This document shows, piece after piece, positions 54,929 through 64,000 of a DNA stretch of 64,000 nucleotides. The stretch covers positions 36,355,419 to 36,419,418 of the forward strand of contig OZ020486.1 of the NCBI GenBank assembly GCA_963971405.1. Direction: 5' to 3'. The notes under the pieces are model-generated. The model was not told the DNA's origin and searched no databases. It saw only the letters and a program-made list of their open reading frames with translations. The first letter of the stretch is position 1, and each line of letters starts with the position of its first letter. The DNA comes from Psococerastis gibbosa. Its lineage: Eukaryota > Arthropoda > Insecta > Psocodea > Psocidae. Position numbers and translations under genes: made by a program.

Positions 54929-55242
54929 TAGACAAGTCTATACATGCGGTAGGCGAGCAGACACCAGATACACAAGTTTAGTTGCAAACTGTCTATCAGA
55001 GCACTCGGCAGTGATTTCGGTTTTCTTACCTATAACTTTATTTCATCATCGTATTTAATATCATAATCCGTACCCGTACCTAGTGACTAACGTAATCACA
55101 GACACAAGATAAGAAGCACACAAGGAGCGGCAGAGCACAGAGAGGCCTCTCATCGTCAATAGCCGACCACTGGGTGAGTGTTGCAATAGTGTTACAGGCG
55201 TCGCCAGGTACGGTCACCTTATTCCTATAGTAATCATTACTA
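54929..55242 (+). repeat. 3' LTR of element 1
   Basis: 314 bp, matching 42674-42987 with a single substitution (T at 55192). It is followed at once by GGAGT (55243-55247). Confidence 0.92.
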
Positions 55243-57363
55243 GGAGTTTTGTGATGGTTTGCAATTTTCGATTTCGAATTTTTAGCAGATTTACACGCTT
55301 TGAGCTACCAGTACCCCTAAATCAGGGTATCGTTGTACATGGAAAAACTACAATATAATCTATTGTTGTTGAAGAAATTTGGGAAGTACATTAGTTTCAC
55401 AAAAATCAAATGTCGGGACCTTTTGTTTTATTGTTCATAATTTACTTTGGTGCGATATGTATTTACAATTTTCGCCCCTTTGTCCTTAGTCCTTTATAGT
55501 TATTTTTTGCAAGCTACATCTACTATCTTGTAAGTTACAACTTCAGATTTTTTGTGTTTTAATGTTTTTTTTTTCGGGCGGCAACCTAGGCTAAGATTAG
55601 CACTGAAATGCAATTGTTATTTTATACCTTCAGTCCAAGCATATATAGCTCATTCGTGGCCCATATTTTATCAAACAGTCCAGTTGTTTTCCTTCATATT
55701 GTATCTTATTTCAGACTTAATGGTTTAACGAAATAAGAAAATTAGTCTGGTGACGTTCAAATGTAGGGGTGCATGATAGTGTAACACGCATGCTCAGTCT
55801 CTAATGGGGTTTGTCTGTGCGTCAGCACTAACCTAATGACATGTCCAGTCCCCTTAAGGTAAACATGGTTCCAGTGTAATCATGGTTGGGTACCATAATC
55901 TCTCCATCGGCGGTCGGTCCACTCCCACTGTATCAGTCAGTCTCGCTCAGACGGCGTGTCCATTCGCATTATTTGTAAACAATAGCACCGCCGGTATGTA
56001 CAATATTACTCTTTTTACTAGTATTTTTAGTTTCGTAAGTGTCCATTTTTGTTGTAAATATTCTATTTTATTCGACGTTCTCCACTGCAGCCTATTGCAT
56101 TCTTTAAATTAAGGAGATATTACGTTGTTAGGGCAGAATGGCTATGAGTACTGTGAACTAACTGATTGATTACATTATAATATTAAGCTGAGACGATTGG
56201 AGGGGAAAATCCTTATAAGTTGAAAAAATCAAGCATATATCAATAATAGAGTTGTCAAAAATATCAAGACTAACAGAATAAATTTTTCAGAGCAGTTTGA
56301 TATATGATATGCACGATTTTCTGACATAGATTCTTGAATTTGGTTTGTACAAAGATTGACTGGTGTGGCCACATGCCATACATCGAAATGTAGAGGAGCA
56401 TTTCTGTTAATTTAACTGCTATTTTTTTATGGCTGTACATACGATCAATATTACCTGTGAAAATCGATATTTTTAAACGCGCAGGGAGGCGGGGGGGGGG
56501 GGAGGTAGGCCTACCCCGATTTGCTCTTGAGAGACAATCGGAGGGGAAAAACATTACGGGTGTAAAAAATCAAGTTTCTCATGATATATATTTAGATATG
56601 TATGTGTAGAGGGACATTTGAAGTACATTTGTATAGCTATATATCACTATTATAATACCAATCGCCCACAGTTAGTGAACTTGATTTATAAAAAAACAAA
56701 GGACAGTTACGACACTGCGGATGTCAGTTTAAGGTCCAAAACTGTGGCCAATTGGTGTTAATCGCAGCCTCATACTATATTCCAAAATGTGGGGAACATT
56801 TCTTCTGTTTCATGACATCTCATTTATGGCTATTTGATCGATATTTCTGGGGAAATTGGATTTTAAGCAATTCGGGGTGGCTGATTGTGTCTTAACACAG
56901 ATATTTAACTTATATTAAGCTATGGCCATCAGCAATTACAAAAGTAGCGTGTGGAAACACATGGCTTCTTATTGGAACTCGAGTCTTGCAGCAATCTTGT
57001 CCAGAGAGTAATCTGAACAATGTGTTCTCTATTGCAGTGATCTGTGCTCTAACTAACCGCGTACACTATGGTGATAGAGCCAAAACCTGTCAGAACGAGC
57101 TAACACTTGCTAGTCTGAAGAGAGTTGGCTAGTATGTTAAGCGGTTGTTGAGGGGCTACTCTCATTGTTACCCGAGTGAGAGCTGTGACGTAGTTTGTAT
57201 TCATTATCATTAGTGCACTCCATTCCTGTTGCAGGATATACTGTATTTACTGTCTATTTGAAAGTCGTTCGGTCTATAAGAAAGACGGGTTCTGTATGCT
57301 TCGTACCCTGTCGTATGGTTATGAAGGTGGTGGTGGTGTTGGCCCAAACCGAAAAGGCCTTTA

Positions 57364-57525
57364 GGCGGTTATTCCACATACGTCAATCGTCAATGAAAAA
57401 TTGAAAAATGACGTTTTAGCAGACATTAAAGACATACTAAAAATTCTGCTACCACGTCAATTTACGTCATTGTTACGTCATTTTTCAATTTTTCATTGAC
57501 GATTGACGTATGTGGAATACCCGCC
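57364..57525. mobile_element. Foldback MITE
   Basis: The 162-bp palindrome with GGCGGTTATTCCACATACG ends has the same arms and core as 26797-26947 plus a small internal duplication (TACGTCATTGTTACGTCATT). TTA precedes it; GTAA follows, so the right target site is altered. Confidence 0.8.
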
Positions 57526-57596
57526 GTAAATTGGAGTAGACAATACCAAACGGGAGCAAGCTATACGAGTACCCCAAAACACCACCGGCCGCCATA

Positions 57597-57871
57597 CCAT
57601 GTTGAATCCAGCGGACCAGAGCAGGTTCAAAGCTGCAGATAATTTGGTCGTGTGCACAGTGCCGGTAGGGAAACATGGTAGGACTTGTCCTGGTCACCTC
57701 CGAACTAATCGTGTGACTTCACTGTGTTTCCCAAGTGGTTCGGAATCCACTATAATCAGGAGGTCCCCTGTCCTATGGGCTGGCATAGGGCAGTCAAGTC
57801 GGGGTCGCTCTATGGGCCCAAATGAGGCCTAAGTCGTTATTAACCCGACGAACACTACTACTACTACTACC
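57597..57871 (+). repeat. Retroposon-like repeat with (ACT)n tail, copy 1
   Basis: A run from 'TTGAATCCAGCGGACCAGAG' through TGTGCACAGTGCCGGTAGGG to ACTACTACTACTAC. Copy 2 at 58252-58482 is about 95% alike over the first 180 bp. The same frame is open in both (QSRFKAADNLVVCTVPVGKH) but is unlike any family I know. A SINE or LINE 3' end with trinucleotide tail is likely. Confidence 0.6.
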
Positions 57872-58251
57872 CCAAAATACCATACATTTGTAATTTTCAT
57901 TAATTATTCTCACCATTGCTGACAAAGGGTCTGCAGCAACTGCTGATGCATTAATTAACAAATATCATCGTTATAATATGTAATGAACTCCAGTTGCCCT
58001 GATGTGATATATCCTTCTACTTCTGATCATCCAGTACTTAGTTTTTTTTTTAATACTTATTCCGGCCCCAGACCCATCCTTTGTGTACCATTTATTTCCA
58101 CTTCAAGCCACTTATTCGCATTTCTTCTGTTTTCAAGCACATACATGTGTTGGTGTGAGGCCTAGTAGGTGGTAATATTTTGAGAAGTAGCCTTGGAATA
58201 GTGGAGCTTACGGATTTTGATAGTAGCCTACCTAGTAAGCGGCCGCCTTAC

Positions 58252-58482
58252 CAAGTTTAATCCAGTGGACCAGAGCAGGTTCAAAGATGCAGATAACTTG
58301 GTAGTGTGCACAGTGCCGGTAGGGAAACATGGTAGGACTTGTCCTGGTCACCTCCGAACTAATCGTGTGATTTCACTGTGTTTCCCAAGTGGTTCGGAAT
58401 CCACTTTAATCAGGAGGTCCCCTGTCTTATGGGCCCACACCGTGGCCTGGGACTGTGTCCAACCATACTACTACTACTACCT
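58252..58482 (+). repeat. Retroposon-like repeat with (ACT)n tail, copy 2
   Basis: Second copy of the 57597 repeat, again ending in ACTACTACTACTAC. The sequence between the shared part and the tail differs (TGGGCCCACACCGTGGCCTG), as expected for copies with variable 3' ends. Confidence 0.6.
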
Positions 58483-59270
58483 AGTCAGGGTTAAATCTTT
58501 ACAGACGAAGATTCATTTAACTACAAGTAGGGGAGCCCGGGGAAAGGTTTTGAAATAGTGGGGGTTTATGCATTTCAAAGATCGTAAAGTTTAGATTTTA
58601 CCATAACCTTTTGAAATGACTTGAAGTCGGGGTTTCCCCGGGGGCAATTAAAAAAAAATGATAAGTGCGAAACTCTCTTCTAAATTCTAATCACTCCATA
58701 CTATATGTATATACTATTGTATAGTATTTATATAGATTTTAGGAAACAATCTAACTTCCGTAGATATTATCCGGTTTTGATGAAGTTGAATGAAGGTCTT
58801 ATGAACTTTATTTCAGTCGCTTGTATTGTATAAATATAATTTGCAAAGAAACAAGACGGCCATTGATAAAATTACAAATAGGAAAAAATTACCTATTATT
58901 GTTATAATGAGAATTGCCCTAGGGCAAATCACATTGTTATTTATGTAACTTGGAATTGCATTATAATAGCTTCGCTAGCCTATTGAACAAGGGCGTACCA
59001 TATTATACTTGAAGCATTGAGTCAGAAGGTCTTTTATGTGTTATAAATAATTAGGTACCTGGCCAACTGCTTCAAGTTTGCAGGTGATGCTAAATTTAAA
59101 CCGTGCAAGCGACACTAAAAAGTCGTATACAGTATTTCAATTTACTGAACATCCTGCTTAAATTGATGATTTTCTATGTATTTCTAGGGAGAACAGTACC
59201 TGTCACAAAATTCAGTTTTTAATTTTTATCTGCTTTCTTTCTGCAGCTCTACTTTACCGTTTTCAAATTA

Positions 59271-59650
59271 ACTTAACACCGGAAATAGGATTAAAGAAAC
59301 TCTAATGAGGTTCTGTAGGGACAGTTTTGGTCACTAGGTTCGCTGACGACAAACCGATATCCATATTGTTCAAAATTGCCGCCGTTTGCATGTGAAAACC
59401 AAGCTCTTAGCATCTAATTAATTCTTTTAATATTGTTTATAATTTATAATTCTTAATTTGTTGCAAAAAATGAAACATCTACATTTTAATGTTTATTTGT
59501 ACTTCATTCAACTATAAAACTATGCAACTAAATTTGTAATCTTGTATTCCAATCATTTATTAGTTTGAAATTCCAGCGCATTTGCCACACTTTTTTTTTT
59601 AAAGAAATGAATCAATTGGGGTTTATTTAATCCTATTTCCGGTGTTAAGT
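59271..59650. mobile_element. TTA-target MITE
   Basis: The inverted ends ACTTAACACCGGAAATAGGA and its inverse are flanked by TTA at 59268-59270 and 59651-59653. The 380-bp element has no coding. The 3-bp TTA target suggests PIF/Harbinger. Part of its interior (about 59302-59445) recurs at 60496-60640. Confidence 0.85.
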
Positions 59651-59924
59651 TTATCTGTAAGCGACATAGTAGGGCTGCTGGAATATTACCAGACCACTAA
59701 TTCTTTTTAAAAAAATCCGTCGGTTAGAACTCGAATTACACGCGTAAACGTGTATAACTGTTTCAGCAATAGATCGCGAAATGGATGCCGGTGGCCTGGT
59801 GGTTGCAAAGGGTATACCACCGACTATTTCATTGAATATTTTAATCAAAATTAAGCTTATGCTATAACGTTGCAGGGGAAGAACGGACGAAGGCAATGAA
59901 AAAAGCATGACAACCCAATGAGGG

Positions 59925-60110
59925 TTTAGGCCTGAGAACTGGTAGAGGCTCCTTTCTCTTGACCTCTCCTCCTGTTTGGAATTTTGTGGTCAGCTCGTTT
60001 TTGTGGATCCTGGCCCTGCGGAAAATTTTTCCTTGTAGGTCTCGAACCTTGGCCTACCGTTCCATAGTCTGGGCCTCTACCAACTGGTCTATTCCTGACA
60101 GATATAGAGA
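59925..60110 (-). mobile_element. tRNA-derived SINE
   Basis: On the minus strand, TAGACCAGTTGGTAGAGGC (60092-60074) is an A box and GGTTCGAGACC (60048-60038) a B box at tRNA spacing. A non-tRNA body follows towards 59925. There is no acceptor-stem pairing, so it is a SINE head rather than a tRNA gene. Confidence 0.6.
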
Positions 60111-60494
60111 ACTTATCTTCTTGAGATGATAGGCCCTCCTACATGATGCCCTTACATCGGCCTTGGCAATTGATACCCGGTCCGGAGGTCGCCTGGACTG
60201 CGGCAGAGCAAGTTGTCTAATTCCGTGCCATTTTTATTTAACGCATCATTAGATACTTAACGAGTAGTACTGTACGATGTAATTGTCCGATAATCAAAAC
60301 CTTCGGCGACAAACAGAACATGACATTTTCGGGGTCATTGTCGATTAACTAATTACTGTACGTTGAAACAGTTTTTACCTTAATTCGTTGCGCTGAATTA
60401 AGCCCTAAGACTAAAAGTTCAAGTTGTATTACTTTTTTAAGTATATCCTCCAACAATCAGCCCAGGGCAGTGCCGGGTGGGGCCCCTCTGCCGC

Positions 60495-60840
60495 AATGAG
60501 GTTCTGTAGGGACAGTTTTGGTCACTAGGTTCGCTGACGACAAACCGATATCCATATTATTCAAAATGGCCGCCGTTTGCATGTGAAAACTAAGCTCTTA
60601 GCATCTAATTAATTCTTTTAATATTTGTTATAATATTTTTACTATGCCAGGACCTTATTTCGCTGCATATAATTTAATATGTATATATTCTCCATGATTT
60701 ATAGAAAAACATCACTTTAAAATAATACGTAATTAAAAATAATTTTAAAATTGTATTGAGGCTTATGGAAAAATCAACGCTTTGATATCATTGTAACTGG
60801 TGCTGCCATCCAGAAAATGACGTCACAAATGAACCTCATT
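60495..60840. mobile_element. Element sharing the 59302 core
   Basis: AATGAGGTTCTGTAGGGACA through GCTCTTAGCATCTAATTAAT repeats the inner part of 59271-59650. It is bounded instead by CAATGAGGTTC and the inverse GAACCTCATTG at about 60828-60840. This may be an independent inner element also present, nested, in the 59271 MITE. Confidence 0.55.
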
Positions 60841-62023
60841 GTGTGGGGGCCCTTTCTCGGGCGGAAAAGTAATACACGCTTATACGAATATTTCACTATC
60901 GGCGATCTTCACTATATAAGTTACGTTGCCCGTTCTGCTTTAGCTTTGCTAGTGACACGTGACATGCCTGGAAAGGGAGCCCACGATCTTTGCCTTTGCG
61001 GGGCAAGGTGTTACCTTTACACCATCCTGCCACATGACGTAGGCAGCTAGACTTGTGTGTTGTGGTCTTCAAAAGCCAAAATGGGTACTAAGTGTTACAT
61101 TTGATGAGTCTCTACGTTTTTTCGCTGTGATCCAAACGTAACAGGTATAATCAGCTGTGTAATTCAGGACCATTCGTTTTTGCTGGCGCCTGGCAACCAA
61201 CTTCTAAAGCACCGCACTGGGATCACTAGGGATGCCTATATTCACTTGACCCCCCGTTTAGTCCAGTGGTACAAAGTTAGCCTATTTCCCGGGTGCAGTG
61301 CCGGGCCGAGGTACTTTTGCGCTGGTGGCGAGGTGAAGAATTTGCGCCCTCCAATATATTAATATAGTCTTCTTCTTTTAATGCCTCTTCTATCGAAGCT
61401 TGTCACAAGAAAATTTTTCCGTATTAACTTACTCCATTATTTCCATTCTTCCTTATACTCTTAGAGTATACCCATAGGAAAATGGAATGTTTCCAGGGGT
61501 CAATTTTGCGCCCCTTGCGGCTGCGCCGTTGGCGCAGGCCCACCTCGCCACCCCCTAGGCCCGGGCGTGCCCGGGTGATATGGGATTCCAGTCCAAATGA
61601 GGCGGCTCTTTTTATTTATTTATATTAAATCTAGAGAGCCATCATATCTAATCCTCTCTCATTGACACGCTCATTTGGCTGCGTCATGAGGCTGACTTCA
61701 GACTCAATGTGGTATAGAGTCTGCTAGTGACTAAACAGTTCTACATTTAACACCTCACACCACTTACGACATATTATGTTCAAGATTATCTGTGACTTCA
61801 TGACAGGAGCAAAGTTATCCTCCAGTCCACACCCTCGGTTGCACGAAGCAACGGGAGTGCGATGGGGGTCCGCCATCTAGAGACCTCCTCCCTTTATCTG
61901 CTTCGAATTACTTCACTCCAGAAGGCGGTTTATTACCACGAGTCGTTCGGTCGTTCGAGCCTATTATGCCGTTTAGTATTACCTTCTTACTTTAAAACTA
62001 AACAATTTTAAATAGCACTTTCC

Positions 62024-62443
62024 ATTATAAAATTATCTTGTTAAATTTTTAATCCCAGGTAAAGATTATTATTAAGTAGGGCTCTATATTAGACAGGTAT
62101 GGTCATCCGCCATGTTGTATCCATTATAAGTCTTGTGTATAAGCCAAGCAATGGGTGTTTACCTATTTATTTTTAGAAAGTTATCGTTGTTTATTTATTT
62201 TTATTTAAAAAATCGTGCTAACAAGTAGGGAAGTTTATAATAAAAAATAACTAAAACGTGTATTAGTTTTTTTTCGATATTTTCCAATCTTTTACTTTTC
62301 TTACAATACTTGCCACATAGGAAATATGGGATACAACATGGCGGATGACAATACCCGGGTATATAGTGCCTTATTATTAAGCATAACGATTATTTATAAT
62401 CCTAACCTGGGATTAAAAATGTAAGCAAGATAATTTTATAATG
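62024..62443. mobile_element. Palindromic MITE hosting another MITE
   Basis: The outer inverted arms TTCCATTATAAAATTATCTT and 'TTTTTAATCCCAGG' (left) pair with 'CCTGGGATTAAAAATG' and CAAGATAATTTTATAATGGA (right). The element at 62079-62371 sits in the middle. Confidence 0.65.
62079..62371. mobile_element. MITE with 12-bp target duplication (copy 2)
   Basis: The ends GGGCTCTATATTAGACAGG and GGGTATATAGTGCC match the 6865-7133 element. The flanks TATTATTAAGTA (62067-62078) and TATTATTAAGCA (62372-62383) differ at one of 12 positions. Confidence 0.7.
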
Positions 62444-62446
62444 GAA

Positions 62447-62510
62447 TGAAATGAAATAAAATGAAGTGAAAACGACTTTATTGATATCAAAAGGCGAACA
62501 ATTAGACGAA
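62447..62510 (-). mobile_element. LINE-type 3' tail, inverted copy
   Basis: On the minus strand this reads TTGTTCGCCTTTTGATATC, AATAAAGTCGTTTTCACTTC and an ATTTCA-rich tail, the same as 10915-10975. Confidence 0.5.
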
Positions 62511-62577
62511 AGTGCTATTCAAAATTGTTTGTTTACATTTTTAACCCCAAGAATAAGTTAATACTAATCGGCTTATA

Positions 62578-62929
62578 TCATGGCGATTTGGGATTAATAT
62601 AAATCAGGGGTTTATTCAACTGTTTTAAACAAATAAGTGCAAAATGCTCGGGAAATTGAAATTTATAAATTAATATTTTTGGTGAGCGTTCAATTTTTTC
62701 TCCCTTAGATGTAGACCCATTAATTAAAATTCTTATTATATTTCAAAATTCTACCTGTACATTTTAATGCTCATTATTTCCTTCTATTACTAAGCAGTGC
62801 AACCATTCTCTTGCATTCTAATAATTTTTAATTTGAATTTTCGGCGCATATTTTAACACCGTCATGTGACACACTACTGCAGCATTAAAAAATAAACCCG
62901 GATATTAAAATAATCCCAAATCGCCATGA
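62578..62929. mobile_element. MITE with TCATGGCGATTTGGGATT ends
   Basis: Inverted ends of about 20 bp (TCATGGCGATTTGGGATTA and TAATCCCAAATCGCCATGA). The 352-bp AT-rich interior is non-coding. The target duplication is unclear (possibly AT). Confidence 0.65.
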
Positions 62930-64000
62930 TCGAGCTGCTGGTGGACTAATCCAGCCTACTAGACTACCTTGTCCCGTAGCTTATCAAAGAGATCAACCTA
63001 AAGAGCGCAGTTGACATTTATAATTTTTGATATCATGTTGATATGCATTAACGTAATTGGACGATGTGTCCGGAAAGGACCTTGGACGGGAGCAGCCAAT
63101 GGAGAAGAACGTATTGACCTCAACCTACCGCGGAACCTGCTCCTCCACAACTTCCTTCCTTTTTCACGGTCGCGCAAATAATTGTTGACGCATTTCTTTG
63201 AGGAAGAAAGCTTCAGTCTCATGGAGAAGTCTCAAACTGCCACATATACTAAGAGTGAGTGACTAAGTGGGGGTACTCAAGTACCATGAGTGGCCATAAG
63301 CGGGGAATACATCTGCAAGAACTGTGCGACCATAATAATTTATTTTAGGCTACGTGGAAACTCACCCAAAGAAAAATTTCAAACTATTTCTAATAAGAAT
63401 GTTTGATTACGGCCAACTGACGTTTAAGCAATTTTAATGCCGGTGTTAATATTGCCCTCTTCCGTTAGAGACGAAATTCCGTAGGGGGGGGGTCCATCTA
63501 GCGTAACCGGAGGTGAGGTAACCTCAATACGTTGAAAACTCCATTCTATCTAGTGTAGTAGTGTACACTGAGAATATTTCGGGGGGGGGGGGGGTTATCC
63601 AGACCCCCTTGAACCCCCCTCTGGCTACGGCCATGTTCCCGGATAGGTTATTCTTCAAACGCAATGGTAGGCCTGCAGTCCAGCTGCAAAAGACTTTGTG
63701 TTAATATTACTAATAACTTCTCAATAACAATAATGTTATAATTTAAACGAAATCTTCATGTAGAAAGAATTACTGTGACTTAACAAATTAACAAGGTACC
63801 CAGGACATGGCTTGGTGGAGTATACAGTGCTGGGTAATATATTAGTCTCTCCGTCCCATTTTTGAGGGTGATACCGACCAGATATGATGACTATCCAGAT
63901 CGATACTTCTCCGAGACCATTTTGTCTGGGGCAAACAAGTGCTACGGGTGACCATTGACATTTTTGATATTCCGGCAAACACCTTTCTGGTATTTACTAT

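Larger units (their letters stand above)
42674..55242 (+). mobile_element. BEL/Pao LTR retrotransposon, chimeric composite
   Basis: The outer element (element 1) is defined by two 314-bp LTRs and GGAGT on both outer sides (42669-42673 and 55243-55247). In order it has the 5' LTR, a candidate primer-binding site (TGGTCCTTCATT at about 42993), gag-protease-RT-RNase H up to 47052, a foreign insert 47053-53005, then a repeat of the last 449 bp of pol (53006-53454), integrase and the 3' LTR. A short purine tract (GGGGGAGCA) precedes the 3' LTR. BEL/Pao is assigned from DUF1759/DUF1758-type gag-protease and Pao-type RT order. The LTRs differ at one position by eye, so insertion is recent. Removing the insert plus one 449-bp copy would leave pol continuous to about 53460. 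Confidence 0.9.
55248..64000. other. Repeat-rich region without a recognisable gene
   Basis: Apart from the repeats listed separately I see nothing coding with family support. There is a direct repeat at about 56190-56240 and 56534-56580 (GGAGGGGAAAA...AAAAATCAAG), a G-run at 56488, and the repeat pair 10150/63578 ('TACGGCCATG' after a G-run). The open frames at 60817, 61180 and 63736 show no known domain. Confidence 0.5.

Noticed and set aside
60038..60104. Functional tRNA gene on the minus strand
   Set aside because: A and B boxes are clear, but the ends do not pair into an acceptor stem and the sequence continues into a SINE-like body.

Overview
The window looks like nuclear DNA of an invertebrate animal. 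It is AT-rich, its genes are split by GT-AG introns of about 0.3 to 3 kb, and a large share of it is transposon-derived (hAT-type and TWA-target foldback MITEs, LINE tails, tRNA-derived SINE pieces, a BEL/Pao LTR retrotransposon). The mix fits an arthropod, perhaps a hemipteran insect, but that is a weak guess. There is no bacterial-style operon structure, and I found no rRNA genes, intact tRNA genes or CRISPR arrays.

Three host genes can be read exon by exon. (1) The C-terminal half of an SLC23 nucleobase/ascorbate transporter lies on + at 2366-7555 (six exons; the 5' part must lie upstream of the window). (2) A complete SLC7 light-chain amino-acid transporter of the LAT type lies on - at 10335-22508 (nine coding exons; 1620 nt sum to an unbroken 539-residue frame). 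It is tail-to-tail with SLC23. (3) A TRUB1-type tRNA pseudouridine synthase lies on - at 27013-28937 (three exons, 255 residues). Two isolated first-exon candidates on + (33161-33216 and 37400-37514) have good splice signals but no recognisable family.

The region from 42.67 to 55.24 kb is one BEL/Pao retrotransposon with two 314-bp LTRs that differ at one site and a 5-bp target duplication (GGAGT) at its outer ends. It is not simple. Its pol gene is interrupted by 5.95 kb of a second, different BEL/Pao element (gag and protease, no RT, truncated integrase). That insert is flanked by a 449-bp direct repeat of element 1 pol. The second element is in turn interrupted by a 1791-bp non-autonomous hAT element with a perfect 8-bp target duplication. 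The outer LTR and target-site structure suggests the two-element chimera may have integrated as one unit, for example after template switching during reverse transcription. This is the most interesting object in the window.

The introns and intergenic DNA carry many short mobile elements with recognisable ends. hAT-type elements (CAG...CTG ends, 8-bp duplications) often hold long G or C runs. Foldback elements with TTA/TAA target duplications share a central core and terminal boxes but have different stem arms, and several are nested. One further MITE family shows about 12-bp target duplications in both copies. From 55.2 kb to the end I see no convincing host exon, only repeats.
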